DNA from: Gnetum montanum
Lineage: Eukaryota; Streptophyta; Gnetopsida; Gnetales; Gnetaceae
Length of the DNA: 52,803 nucleotides
Direction of reading: 5' to 3'
NCBI GenBank assembly: GCA_015680685.1
Contig: MNCI01037953.1
Coordinates: 46,687 to 99,489, forward strand
Positions 21,861 to 31,888 of the stretch are shown in pieces; the first letter of the stretch is position 1; every line of letters begins with the position of its first letter. The translations under genes were made by a program, and so were the position numbers. A model generated the notes under the pieces. That model had not been told where the DNA came from and did no database searches. It saw nothing but the letters and a program-made list of their open reading frames with translations.

Positions 21861-22438
21861 GCCACCCCTGCTTTTGCTATGCTGAGTCCTAAATCAATTA
21901 TGGAGTAAGCAATAATGGACACCCATGAAATGTTCTCCAAGGATGGAAACCGTTTTTTTTTGCCCTACCATAATGGACACCTAGCCAACTTTTTTTTATG
22001 CCCTAAATATTTTGGATAACATCACGATAGTGATAGTTTCTTATGCACTCAATCACGTGAAAGCACATCATAATTATATTTACATGCTTATGAATCTTAT
22101 TTTCCATAGAGCAAATTTCTAACCTTCATGTTGATTCAAATTTTTCTTAGTAATGACCTTCATTGCTCCATTAAATGGCCTAAATGTGCCAAAAATTAGG
22201 AAGGTAGGAAATTACAACATTGAGTGAGAGGTATTTCTACAAATCGATGCTAGTACTTTTGGCCTCATTTATAAACCCAAGCCACTCATCTTTTCGAGGA
22301 TAGACCCAAGTTCAATTGTCACCCCTAGATCCAATAGCAATGGTATGAAATAATACATTTACCTTCTCCCACTCTTACAATAATGTTTACGATGAGTCTT
22401 ACTGTTCCATGAAATGGCCAAAATGTGCCAACAAATAT

Positions 22439-23092
22439 TTATTTGAGCATTGTTATACCTGAACTACATTAGTGTATACAGCAATAAAGATGAGCATTTT
22501 GATCAAACCTTACAACACATAGGATAGATTAATTAATTAATTATTTATGCATTTATTATTTTCATTAATTAAGTTAAATTAAGCTAAATTAGACTTTAAG
22601 CGATTAGTTAATTAATTAAGTTAAATAAATTAAGCACATAAATATGATCGCTTCGAGCATAAACATGTATTCACTTGGTAATCCTAGTAGCATTATTGCT
22701 TAGTGCACCTAGTAGCATAGCACTTGGTAACCCAGCAGTGGATACATGGGTTTAAGACATGTACAAAAAGTGGGACTAGATGCTTATGTTAGGACTAGTT
22801 AGAGATTAGTTAAGTAGTTAAATTAAATTAGTTTTTAAATTACTTCATCTCTCTCTTTAAGTATCAAAGAACATAAAACATAGAACCATAAAAATCATTG
22901 CCTTGATTACACTTAACCATACCTTTGTACATCACAAGTGTAATTGGGAAGATAATGAATGACTGTTAGGGCAAGGTTCACTTCCTAGAGGACTAGTGCA
23001 TTGGAAGACAGAGTTTGTGGAATTCGATTAGATTATGCATGAATGCTTCATGATTCATATAGTTGAGTGTAGGGGTACCTCGTTGCTCATCG
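22439..23092 (+). repeat. Y 5' LTR, part 2
   Basis: Resumes the R/U5 part: AATAAAGATGAGC, then the GCACATAAATATGATCGCTT region, ending TTGCTCATCG (consensus CTCATCA). A stretch of about 165 bp (22855-23015) compared by eye with the Y 3' LTR shows roughly one difference in twelve. Confidence 0.85.
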
Positions 23093-23093
23093 T

Positions 23094-23111
23094 TGGCACT
23101 ATTGATGAGGA
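23094..23111 (+). other. Primer-binding site of Y, decayed tRNA-Asp type
   Basis: TGGCACTATTGATGAGGA matches the tRNA-Asp complement at about 12 of 18 positions. It shares the T at position 7 and A at position 8 with X, which hints that these two changes predate both insertions. Confidence 0.6.
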
Positions 23112-23243
23112 CTCTTTTTGTTGCAACATGCACTCTCTAGGTTTAGTGAATATCATTAACATCATTAAATGAACCCTAAGGTCAACATAATTCCCAAATA
23201 ATATAATTACAAAAGTACATTGATAATTTATTTGTTTTTCAAA

Positions 23244-24167
23244 ATGTCTTCTTTCTTCTCATAGGCGTGATGATGCTAAATCACTGGTCCCTCAAGAATG
23301 GAACATGGTATATACTCATATAAATGAGTATGTGTGTAATTTCATCTTCATCCTACATTAGTATGAAAAATTGTTATGGCATGATATGGAAGGAAACATT
23401 GTAATGCCTCTTGATCGATCTATGCTTGTGATGCTACATCAAACTCTTAAGAAGTTGGGTATTCATGTTCTTCAAGAGGAGTACGTTGTGCATGATTACA
23501 ACTACTAGGACTACCATCCCATTGAAACATAATGTAGGAAAAATCATCACTAGGAGAGGCACCATGAGGTTGTGAAGGAGAAGCCTTGTTCTTGCTAACC
23601 CAAGATGATGATGAAGACCCTCCCTTATGGGGCTATCAACATGAAAATTCTCCACCCCTTGTTACTAATGATGGGGGTGTGGCTTTGAATCTACAGTTTA
23701 CTATCAACAATCTAGGTTTAGGAAAATATGGCAATCAAGGCAGAGGCTTAGATAAGCATAAAGATAATAAGAAAACTAATGAATGTGGCTGTGAAAATTG
23801 AAGGGGAGTTAGCAGACATCATGGTGGTGAAATTCCTCCTTCCTCTTTATCCTTCATTAGGTATAAAGGTTGATAGAGTAGGTAGCGAAAGAAAAAGGTG
23901 ATTTGCATAAAAGGAAAAGTGCAGAAGAATATAATAGGGACCTTTCCATTAGAAAAAGGGAGGTTCGAATGTATGACGAGGAGGAGTCACCACTTGATGA
24001 GGTGGTGAACTAAAAAACCTTGCCCATTTAAAAATCTATTTTTGATATTTCAGCAAAGGTTGATAAATTATGGGACTCTTTAGATGAAAAATTCCAAATC
24101 AGTATGAAAATTGCTAAGGAATCTAAAGAGTATAATAGTGATCGCAATCATAGGAGGTGGAAAGAAG
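23244..24167 (+). pseudogene. gag of element Y, 5' part (broken, interrupted by W)
   Basis: The ATG at 23244 is followed by the same opening as X gag (MSS..., then VPQEWNMVYTHINEY). The frame passes through the charged middle and stops near GGGKK at the W insertion point. TAG and TAA stops are scattered through it. Part of the capsid-like region seen in X and W is missing between about 23870 and 23930, so a deletion predates or accompanies the decay. The gag continues at 30052. Confidence 0.7.
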
Positions 24168-24168
24168 N

Positions 24169-24312
24169 TTAATTGACTAACTCTAACTAACTAACTAAGT
24201 TTGAATTAACCTAGCATCAACATCCATTCCCACTTACCATTCACACCCTAAACCAATGCAACCTTGGTTACCAAACGCTAATCGTTGTTGGGATCACCAA
24301 GCGTAACGCACT
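24169..24312 (-). repeat. W 3' LTR fragment (minus strand)
   Basis: The minus strand reads CTTGGTGATCCCAACAACG and GGTTTAGGGTGTGAATGG, matching the U5-side stretch of the other LTRs (for example 40510-40640). U3, the TATA region and the terminal CTCATCA are missing, and the fragment is joined directly to the mini-ORF. Confidence 0.65.
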
Positions 24313-24428
24313 TTTCGTTGTCTATTCGTAAGCATGCCATCGATCTTTCTCCTTGCATAGCTACTTCCAACACTGCTCCATTCCAAGTGTTCTCACTAGA
24401 TCCAATCCATTGTTGCATGATTGCCATC
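24313..24428 (-). CDS. Mini-ORF at aORF position in W
   Basis: The ATG at 24428-24426 directly follows GTGTGTGCAG and opens about 39 codons (MAIMQQWIGSSENTWNGAVL and onward, ending near RIDNEK), then runs into LTR sequence. Element C has the homologous start at 47519 with the same WIGS segment. The peptide does not match the aORF of X or Y, so this subfamily appears to have replaced or lost the aORF. Whether it is translated is unknown. Confidence 0.4.
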
Positions 24429-24430
24429 TG

Positions 24431-25957
24431 CACACACAACACAATCTTATATTAGCAAAGGTAAGTGAATTTTAATGTAGTTGATACCTTGCTCTGGTGA
24501 AAGGTCCATTGGCTGAGTTGTGGTATGGCTGATTGCGGGTCTGGAGATATAATAGTGGTGACTACAAAATGTGTAGGGGTTAGGAGAAAATCGAAAAAAT
24601 TGGGCCCCGTACCCCCATGACTAATCGTGAACCTCCGGTAGCAAGAGAATGGAAAAAGAAAAAGAACAAGTAAGATGAAGAAAAAGAGACAACTATAACG
24701 TCGATGAAATGGATGTTAAGATGGAAATGTACAAAATAAAATAAAATTGATTGCAAAAATGTTAGGGGAAAGAATTTAATTGATGCACCAAATAAGAATG
24801 TCAGTGGGTCCTCCCCAAAGCAGGCTCATGCCCTTAATGCCTTGACAAACCCACATTCAAAGAGTCTGTAGGCTCTAGGAATGTCATTTGGAACAAGNTA
24901 CAACCGGCAATGAGGTGAAAAATGGAGGGAAGGATGGAGAGAAGAGAATGGAATAGAATCCCAAGAACAAGGTGGTGTACAACCCCTTGTGTAGTTCATG
25001 ATTAATATGACTTAAAAGATCCCATTCCAAATCCAGCCTCAAACAAACCACATCTAGTGACTTTGCATTAATGCATTCGGCCAATCCATCCTCTTAAAGT
25101 AACAAGAATGCCTTCACCCAAGAGCCACTACCATTCTGATGAAACAAAGGAGAGAATGGGAAGTGAGAAGGGCCTTAGTTAGAGGGAACATTTTATTTTG
25201 AGTTCCATAACCAGTGCTTGTAGTCCAAGGGATTATTTTTTCTAAGGGGTGTACTTTGAATTTTCACTTTTTTTATGTGTTTATGCGTGAGAACCACACC
25301 ATACAAAGACTTTGTTATTTTTATTGCTCAGCTTCCTGATAATTGGGTAACATCGAAGCAGCAAGAAACCTCAAGGAGAAAACATCCACGCACCCAAGAG
25401 AATGGCCACAAAAAATGCATCAAGTTCCCTTGAGGTCACACCCTTTTCAATCCTTGAGTCCTTCTTTAGTTTGAGAAATGTCCCATCACCGATTCATTAA
25501 TAGTTCTTATTTAGAAGGGGATTGTACATTTCCAAGCCGAGAGAGACCATAGAATTGGTGGATGTATGGATGAAGTGAACTCATTGCCTGCTATATCAAA
25601 AGAAGCATACCTTAGTATCAACATCATAACTTAAAGGTGAAAATCAAACATTAGCAACCAAGAGAAAAATAGTTCATACCATCATGAAGAACACTTATTG
25701 GGTGAAAAACTTACACGGTGGATAACACACGCACACACACACATAAACAAAATGAAAAAGTATAACGATGTTGAAAAAAAAGCAAGAAAAGTTAAAGAAA
25801 TTTGTAAAAAAAAAACAAGAAAAGTTAAAGAAATGTGTAAAACAAAAACAAGAAAATTTAAAGAAATTTGTAGAACAAAAACAAGAAAAGTTAAAGAAAT
25901 TTGTAAAACAAAAATGTGTAAGACAAAAACTTAAAAAGAACTAAGGGCCCCAAATGA
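24431..25957 (-). other. W spacer region (minus strand)
   Basis: Homologous to the spacers of X, Y and C. It contains two PPT-like motifs (minus strand, AGTCATGGGGG at 24624-24610, and at its upstream edge at 25990-25975) and the T-rich stretch (25930-25780 on minus). No ORF on the sense strand. One N at 24898. Confidence 0.6.
25783..25914 (-). repeat. 4 x 33-bp minisatellite in W T-rich stretch
   Basis: Four complete 33-bp units start at 25783, 25816, 25849 and 25882 (plus strand CAAGAAAAGTTAAAGAAATT and 13 more), followed by a partial unit. On the sense (minus) strand it is a poly-pyrimidine TTTTGTTTTACAAATTTC-type repeat. X (14345-14530) and Y (34050-34230) have the related but more degenerate stretch. 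Confidence 0.9.
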
Positions 25958-26788
25958 TTAGCATAGGTGGCCATCTCCCCCATGACTGAATGGAAAGGGA
26001 GAGATCCAAAATAATGAGCGCCTGTTTGAATTTCTTAGAAGTGCCCAACTTCTCCCCATTGATGTTTTCAGGTTAAGGGGTGAAAGTCGGCGACGCTCAT
26101 ATTCCAATGTATCTATGCCCTCATTGTTGGCATGATTTGTTCCCACAGTTTGTTCCATGCATATTTTTTGGTTGCTCTTTTGACTAGCTGTCAACCACGG
26201 GGTGTTTACTACTTGTGTGGTTGCTACATATAGACATCTTTGTTGCAGAGTTTCAAGGGCACACCTGTTGCATGGAGGAGATGTTGTGCATTCCTCCATG
26301 TCATCACTCGATGAATCATTGTTTGTGATGCATGGAACTTTCTTCTTCTTGATCTTTCCATAAATATTTACCTTAGATATCTCCAAGGAAAGATCACGAA
26401 TCCCTAGGCATGTGTCTATTGTGCTTAGCCATGCCCTTCCCATTATAATTGGGAAGTCCCCTTCGTTGTTGTTAACTTTGATCACCAGGAAATCGGCTGG
26501 GTATGACCAACCACACACAGTGGTAACAATTTCCTCTACTAATCCCAAGGGAATGGTGATGGACTGGTCAGCCAGCTCTAGTTGAATGTTTCTCTTCTTA
26601 AGTTGGGGAAGGTTCCAAGCTTGATACATTTTTCGTGATATTAAGTTAACTTCGGAACCTGAGTCAAGAAGAGCCTTATGTGGTTCATTCCTGGCGACTT
26701 GGAGGTAGATTAAGGGACTTCCAGGGTTAGCTAATTTCCTGGGAAGGTGGCCTACCTTGATCCAGTCGATTACGGTATGTGTTAACAT
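25958..26788 (-). CDS. Gag-pol aspartic protease of element W (open)
   Basis: This is the best-preserved coding stretch in the window: 276 open codons. It opens MLTHTVIDWIKVGHLPRKLA. The catalytic motif is intact (ALLDSGSEVNLIS, about residues 40-52), followed by LELADQSITIPLGLVEEI and the C-terminal protease signature FPIIMGRAWLST. It continues upstream without a stop into the gag tail, so gag and protease are probably one polyprotein. Downstream homology is lost after FKQ (by comparison with C), where a deletion fuses it to the 3' spacer; the last ~35 residues are out-of-frame or non-homologous. The protease would cleave Gag in the particle. Confidence 0.85.
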   Translation of the reverse strand: MLTHTVIDWIKVGHLPRKLANPGSPLIYLQVARNEPHKALLDSGSEVNLISRKMYQAWNLPQLKKRNIQLELADQSITIPLGLVEEIVTTVCGWSYPADFLVIKVNNNEGDFPIIMGRAWLSTIDTCLGIRDLSLEISKVNIYGKIKKKKVPCITNNDSSSDDMEECTTSPPCNRCALETLQQRCLYVATTQVVNTPWLTASQKSNQKICMEQTVGTNHANNEGIDTLEYERRRLSPLNLKTSMGRSWALLRNSNRRSLFWISPFPFSHGGDGHLC

Positions 26789-26879
26789 AACTGTCTGCGT
26801 TGAGCTTTGATTTTGGTTTGAAGGGAGCTCCGAAGCGTTGTATGTTGGAAGAGTGGTTGTAGACTCAACCGCTTGTGGT

Positions 26880-29276
26880 TGTGAGAGCTTCTCTGGGATT
26901 TTGGTTTTGAAGAAAGGTCTTCTCTTTTTGTGGTTGTCAGAACCAGCAGCGGGTTGAATTTTTATGGCTCTCGTAGCATTTCATGGCTGCGGTTGAGTGG
27001 GGAGTTCCCCTTGCATTGTTGGAGTAGGAGGTGTTATGGGAACTACCGATGGAAGAGGTGCAGATGGATGAGGAGGATGGTATGGGTATGGAGTGTCTCC
27101 CAGAGGAGAAGGAGTCCTTCTAAAGTACTCCTGAACTTGGTAGTGACGTTGGGGAGTTGTGTGACCCATGGAGTCACCTAGAGAAATCGGCTGCTACACG
27201 TAGTATCCATATGGGTTTGGCTGCTGGTAAGGGTATTTTTGTTTTGGCGGTGGCATCCCCCATGACTATGGATATTGCCACTGCTGATGTTGTCCAATGG
27301 ATTGTGGTGAAGTTCCACTTGGATAGTACATCAACGGTTGGTGGAACTGCCTTGGGTTACCTTGAGGATAAGGTAACCTTCGGGGTGTCTGCCATTTGTT
27401 GAGTCTCAGGTTGAGTGCATACACCTCAGACTCTTGCAGATGTGAGAGGATTGGAAAACATCCCTTAGGATGGTCATAGTGGTAGATCTCACATCCACCA
27501 TCATTGTTTGTGTTCGAATCCATAACCTCATTAGAGATAGTTATTTTCCCCTTACCCTTGTCATGTGCAGGGCCTGAATTTCTCCACTTTTTCTTATCTT
27601 TGTCACTACTTGGTTCCTCCTTAGAATCCTCTACAATCTTCAGGACAAGTTCAAGTCTACTATCCAAGGAGTCCTATATTTGATCTACCTTAGCCGCTAC
27701 TTCTGTTGTTAGCTTTTGAAGTAGCAAGGTTTTCCTATTCACCAACTCTTCAATTGGTGACTCATCCTCTTCATTGCAGAATCTCACTCCCTTCTTTCGA
27801 AGAGAGGGATCATGGTTGTATTCTTCCATACTTTTGCTTTTTCGTAGCTCCCCTTCTTATTTGGCTACTTGTTCCAACAAGCGATGAACTTCATGGGATC
27901 TAAGTTTTGATAGTCTCCCTTGGGCATAAGTCCCAAGGGTTCTCCTAGTTTCATACCTTAGCCCATCTACGATGTGGCGGATTTGATCCTGCTGTGCATA
28001 ACCATGGCCTGGGAAACAATGTAGCAATGTGTAGTAGTGGCCCATGGCATCATCCAAGGGTTCATGAGTACCTTGCTTCCATCTTTGGATTTGCTTACGC
28101 AAGTTATACACTCTGGAGTACGTTTGATATTTATCATTGAAGAGTTCTAACATTGTACTCAACCTCCTAATGGTTTACAGCTCTAAGAACTGGTATCAAC
28201 TCTCTGCTTCCTTTATGAGTGTCCTGGGAAACAACTNAGCTCTAAGAACTGGTATTAACTCTCTGCTTCCTTTATGAGTGTCCTGGGAAACAACTTTAAT
28301 TTTTTCCACTCGTTCTCTATGTTTTGCAAGGTGCAGGAATCATGGAATGCCTGTAAATGATTTTTCGAATCCACGTTGTATCCCCCTTCGAAGTGTGGGA
28401 TATTGTTCATGTCTAAGCACTTGATCTGACTATCTTTTAAATGCCTTGTTGGTATTCTCACTACCTCCATTATATTTAGCATGCTTTGGGTGGTAAGTAG
28501 GGGTTTGTCATGATCATCTTTTTCATGATGTCTATGATGTCTTTGTTGTTCCCTACTTTCCCTTAATTCATGCCCTTGTCCTCGCTCTCGGCTCTGTCAT
28601 TGAGGTCTCTCATTTTGCCTACCTCTATCCTCACCGTTATGCTCTCTATGGTTGTGCCCAGATGTGGAAGGAGAGGGTGAATGATGTGAAGAAGGGGAAG
28701 AAGAAGGAGAACCATTGCCATGACAATGTTTCTTACCTTCTCTTCTATGGCTACGACCCCGATCGTGATGACAATCTGAGTTCCCATCCTTGTCATGTGT
28801 TGTTGTTCCCTCAGTGAATAGTTGGCATTCAGGGGGATCAGAACCAGGGTTATGTATTGTGGAGCATAGGTTTTGATACCCCACCTCCTCACTATCATTA
28901 GGAGGGGAAACATATTTTGATAGAGAACCCATTATAAGTGGTTCACCATCTCCAATTTCACTTAGGACGTGCGAGACCTCTTTGCCCTTCAACAGTGTAT
29001 GTTGTCTCTTCTACCTTGAGTCCCTTAAACGTTTTGCGGCTGTGGGATAGTAATCCATCATGTCAAAATATGCCGCAATGTATTCAACATATAATTCTGT
29101 CATGCTTATCTATGCCAAAGCACGGAGGAGCATGTTGGGGACTGCACGATCTGGAGGTAACACTATGTTACCTTGCAAGTCTCTCTAGCACATCTGTTCA
29201 TCTTGATGAAGGATAAAAGTAAAATTAGGTATGTACTCATCGGGATGAGTATATACCACTCGGTATTTTTGAGGAA
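26880..29276 (-). pseudogene. gag of element W (nearly open)
   Basis: Begins inside the N gap; the first readable segment is VVYTHPDEYIPNFTFILHQ. It has a charged S/H/R-rich linker, then the capsid-like domain (NIPHFEGGYNVDSKNHLQAF ... LFPRTLIKEAES; MLELFNDKYQTYSRV; QGRLSKLRSHEVHRLLEQVA), an acidic/basic segment (SDKDKKKWRNSG) and a P/Q/Y-rich tail. A C...C segment (CEIYHYDHPKGC) stands where a zinc knuckle might be, but CCHC is absent. Remaining stops are few and mainly TAG. A 58-bp duplication around an N at 28237 interrupts the capsid region and is probably an assembly error. Confidence 0.8.
28179..28295 (-). repeat. 58-bp duplication separated by a single N
   Basis: 28179-28236 and 28238-28295 are the same 58 bp with one C/T difference, joined at N 28237. 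The single N between near-identical ends is what an unmerged contig overlap looks like. X gag has one copy of the equivalent sequence. Confidence 0.85.
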
Positions 29277-29841
29277 NNNNNNNNNNNNNNNNNNNNNNNN
29301 NNNNNNNNNNNNNNNNNNNNNNNNNNNNNNNNNNNNNNNNNNNNNNNNNNNNNNNNNNNNNNNNNNNNNNNNNNNNNNNNNNNNNNNNNNNNNNNNNNNN
29401 NNNNNNNNNNNNNNNNNNNNNNNNNNNNNNNNNNNNNNNNNNNNNNNNNNNNNNNNNNNNNNNNNNNNNNNNNNNNNNNNNNNNNNNNNNNNNNNNNNNN
29501 NNNNNNNNNNNNNNNNNNNNNNNNNNNNNNNNNNNNNNNNNNNNNNNNNNNNNNNNNNNNNNNNNNNNNNNNNNNNNNNNNNNNNNNNNNNNNNNNNNNN
29601 NNNNNNNNNNNNNNNNNNNNNNNNNNNNNNNNNNNNNNNNNNNNNNNNNNNNNNNNNNNNNNNNNNNNNNNNNNNNNNNNNNNNNNNNNNNNNNNNNNNN
29701 NNNNNNNNNNNNNNNNNNNNNNNNNNNNNNNNNNNNNNNNNNNNNNNNNNNNNNNNNNNNNNNNNNNNNNNNNNNNNNNNNNNNNNNNNNNNNNNNNNNN
29801 NNNNNNNNNNNNNNNNNNNNNNNNNNNNNNNNNNNNNNNNN
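29277..29841. other. Assembly gap (565 N)
   Basis: The gap hides the U5 end of the W 5' LTR, the W primer site and the first codons of W gag. Confidence 1.
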
Positions 29842-30051
29842 TCGAATAAAGATCCGTTCACTTTGGAGTTCCTACTGCGGGCACATGGAAAACATTCTAT
29901 CTTTGGAGAGGTAAAACTGCCATAGTTTCCCTAAGGTCTAGATCTAGATGATAAAACAAGAGAGAGCCACCTCTTATTTATAGACTTGGCAATGGACCGC
30001 GATATCGCATGGGATGCGATATCGCGGCCCATGTGATATCACATCCCATCA
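29842..30051 (-). repeat. W 5' LTR, U3/R part (minus strand)
   Basis: On the minus strand it starts TGATGGGATGTGATATCACA (consensus TGATGAG), has TATAAATA at 29982-29975, and reaches GATCTTTATTCGA, the R-region motif shared by all family LTRs, before the gap. U3 is short and dominated by GATATC palindromes, unlike the LTRs of X and Y. Confidence 0.75.
29997..30043. promoter_or_regulatory. GATATC palindrome cluster in W U3
   Basis: CCGCGATATCGCAT (29997-30010) and its exact reverse complement ATGCGATATCGCGG (30014-30027) flank GGG. Then TGTGATATCACA (30032-30043) is a perfect 12-bp palindrome. The cluster lies 15-60 bp upstream of the TATA box. LTR D (minus) has CACGATATCGTG near 43070, and LTR C has TTGCGGCCTGCCGCAA. 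Confidence 0.8.
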
Positions 30052-30830
30052 CAGAACATGCCTACCAAAGAGGTGAGAACAAAGCTACTATTGTAGAAGA
30101 AGTTATGAAGATAGACTCTAATAATGATGTTGGATGTGACATTTATCAGTATGAACATCCTAAGGGATGTTGCCCTATGGTGTCAGAGTTACAAGAGTTT
30201 GGGGTGTACATGCTGAATCCTTGACTAGCACAAAGGAAAGAATCTAGATGATTGCCTTGTCCCCAAGGCAATCCAAGGCAGTTCCACTAGCAACAACAAG
30301 CTTACTATCCAAGTGGAGCTCCACTAAAACCATATGAGCAATATTAGTAGTGGCACCAACCGCAGTCATGGGGAATGTCACCACTAAGATAGTAGTACCC
30401 TTATAGGTAACCAAATCCATATGGGTACTATGGTTAGCAACATGTTTCTCCAGGAAGATCTATAAGCCATGCCTCATTCCAACATCACTATTATTTTCTA
30501 GAGTATTATTGAACTCATTGACCATCTACTTAAGGGGAGCATTCATATACATAATAGCCTCTACATCTGTCTACACACATCTCTTCGCCCTCAACCTAGT
30601 TACCTCCTACTCCATCTATGCAAGGTGAAATTCCCCCACAACCATAGCAAGAAAATGGTACGAGGGCTTTATATTTATAGCTAGCCTTCTAGCCAAGTGG
30701 TTCAAACAATCGATCAAGGAAATGATCATTTTTTGACCCAATAGTCCCCCAAACCCTCATAACCTAATGCAACTAGTTGCCCTATATCTCTAGCACCCTC
30801 ATCCTGTGCATCAAACACATTTGAGAGCCA
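30052..30830 (+). pseudogene. gag of element Y, 3' part (broken)
   Basis: Resumes at GAACATGCCTACCAAAGAGG and matches X gag from about 9895: DVGCDIYQYEHPKGCCPMV, then the P/Q/Y-rich tail, with several stops and small frame changes. It leads into the protease at 30865. Confidence 0.7.
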
Positions 30831-30864
30831 TTCAAATCAAATGGCATCTTGAATATGTATTCTA

Positions 30865-31280
30865 ATGTTAACTCATGCTTTCTTTGATTGGATCAAGGTT
30901 GGCAACCTTCCCATGAAGAGATCTGACCTAGGAAGTCCTCTTATTTACTTACAGATTGCTGGACATCAGCCATGCAAGGCTTTTCATGATTTTGATTCTA
31001 GTGTTAATTTCATATCTCATAACATGTACAAGGCTTGGAACCTACCACATCTCAAGAAGAGAAAAATCCATTTGGAATTGGCAGACCAGTTAATAACTAC
31101 CCCTTTGGGATTAGTGGAGGACATTGTGACTACAGTTTATGGGTCGTCGTATCCTGCCAATTTTCTAGTGATCAAGTTAAAAAATTGCAAAGGTGAATTC
31201 CCCATTATTATGGGATGTGCATGGTTAAGCACTGTTAATGCACGAAAGGGCATCAAGGACCTCTCATAGGAAATCTCCAA
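30865..31280 (+). pseudogene. Aspartic protease of element Y (catalytic site lost)
   Basis: An open stretch of 134 codons from MLTHAFFDWIKVGNLPMK aligns with W. The active site reads HDFDSSVNFIS in place of LDSGSEVNLIS, so the D-S-G triad is destroyed. LELADQLITTPLGLVEDI and FPIIMGCAWLST are retained. A TAG follows at KDLS. The linker to RT (31280-31890) is present and similar to X. Confidence 0.75.
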
Positions 31281-31888
31281 GGAAAATGAATTTGGACGAC
31301 TTGAGAAGAAGCATGTTCTATGCATCATGTACAGTGATAATGAGTGGAATTGGATGTAGAAAATTTGATCCATTAAAATTACATTCATTAAAGCATAAAA
31401 TCAGTGTGCACATGAAACTGATATCCAAAAGTGTCTGTATGTAGTAGCCACAAAACAGGAGGACACCTAGTGGCTAACAGTTGGCTCTAACAATAGCACA
31501 TTATGCATGAAACCTATTGAGAGCCTGACATGTGCTTATGTCAAAGGCATGGATGAACTTGAGCAAGTTCATCACTAACTCTTTGATGATGAAGATGATG
31601 ATACTTATTGGGGAGAGTTGGAAATTCTTGATCATTTCAAGCTAGAGCCCCTAGAGTTAAAAACTCTATTAGCTAACATGAAGTATGCATTTTTGAAAAA
31701 TGGCAAGTTGATTATAATCAATGCAAATCTTTCTCTTGAACAAAAAGACAAGCTATTGAAGGTGGTCAAAAAATGGCCAATATCTTTACTTGGTCATATC
31801 TTGAATTGATTGGAATTGATCCAAGGATATGCCAACATTGTATCTACATTGACTTAACCATGAAGCCAAGAAGCCAACTAAAAAGGTA

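Larger units (their letters stand above)
19710..22433 (-). mobile_element. Insertion Z: 2.7-kb LTR-like element in Y 5' LTR
   Basis: Z starts TGTTGGC and ends GCCAACA, a perfect 7-bp terminal inverted repeat with TG...CA ends, flanked by GATAT (19705-19709) and AATAT (22434-22438). Removing it restores the LTR reading across the junction. A strong TATA motif on the minus strand (CTATAAAAAGG; plus 20569-20576) and the absence of any RT or gag sequence suggest a solo LTR in minus orientation, with a long U3 (about 20580-22433). A small non-autonomous element is the alternative. One uncalled base lies at 19755. Confidence 0.6.
24169..30051 (-). mobile_element. Element W: inverted, internally deleted gypsy element nested in Y
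   Basis: On the minus strand W runs from its 5' LTR (30051 downward, U5 lost in an N gap) through gag and protease (29276-25958), the spacer (25957-24431), a mini-ORF at 24428 and an LTR fragment (24312-24169). RT, RNase H, integrase and aORF are absent. Y gag reads continuously across W (GGTGGAAAGAAG to GAACATGCCTACCAA, by comparison with X). W has the fewest stops of any copy, so it looks youngest in the nest. The left junction carries an N at 24168, so the target duplication cannot be read. Confidence 0.8.

Noticed and set aside
25698-25934. Plus-strand ORF with an 11-residue K-rich repeat (TRKVKEICKTK type)
   Set aside because: The repeat is 33 bp, so any frame shows an 11-residue repeat. 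It lies antisense in the T-rich noncoding spacer of W.
26930-27402. Plus-strand ORFs of 81-83 codons opposite W gag
   Set aside because: They are shadows of the minus-strand gag, whose motifs and homology to X, Y and C are clear.
29163-29925. ORFs of 232 and 250 codons on both strands
   Set aside because: They consist almost wholly of the 565-N gap read as X residues.
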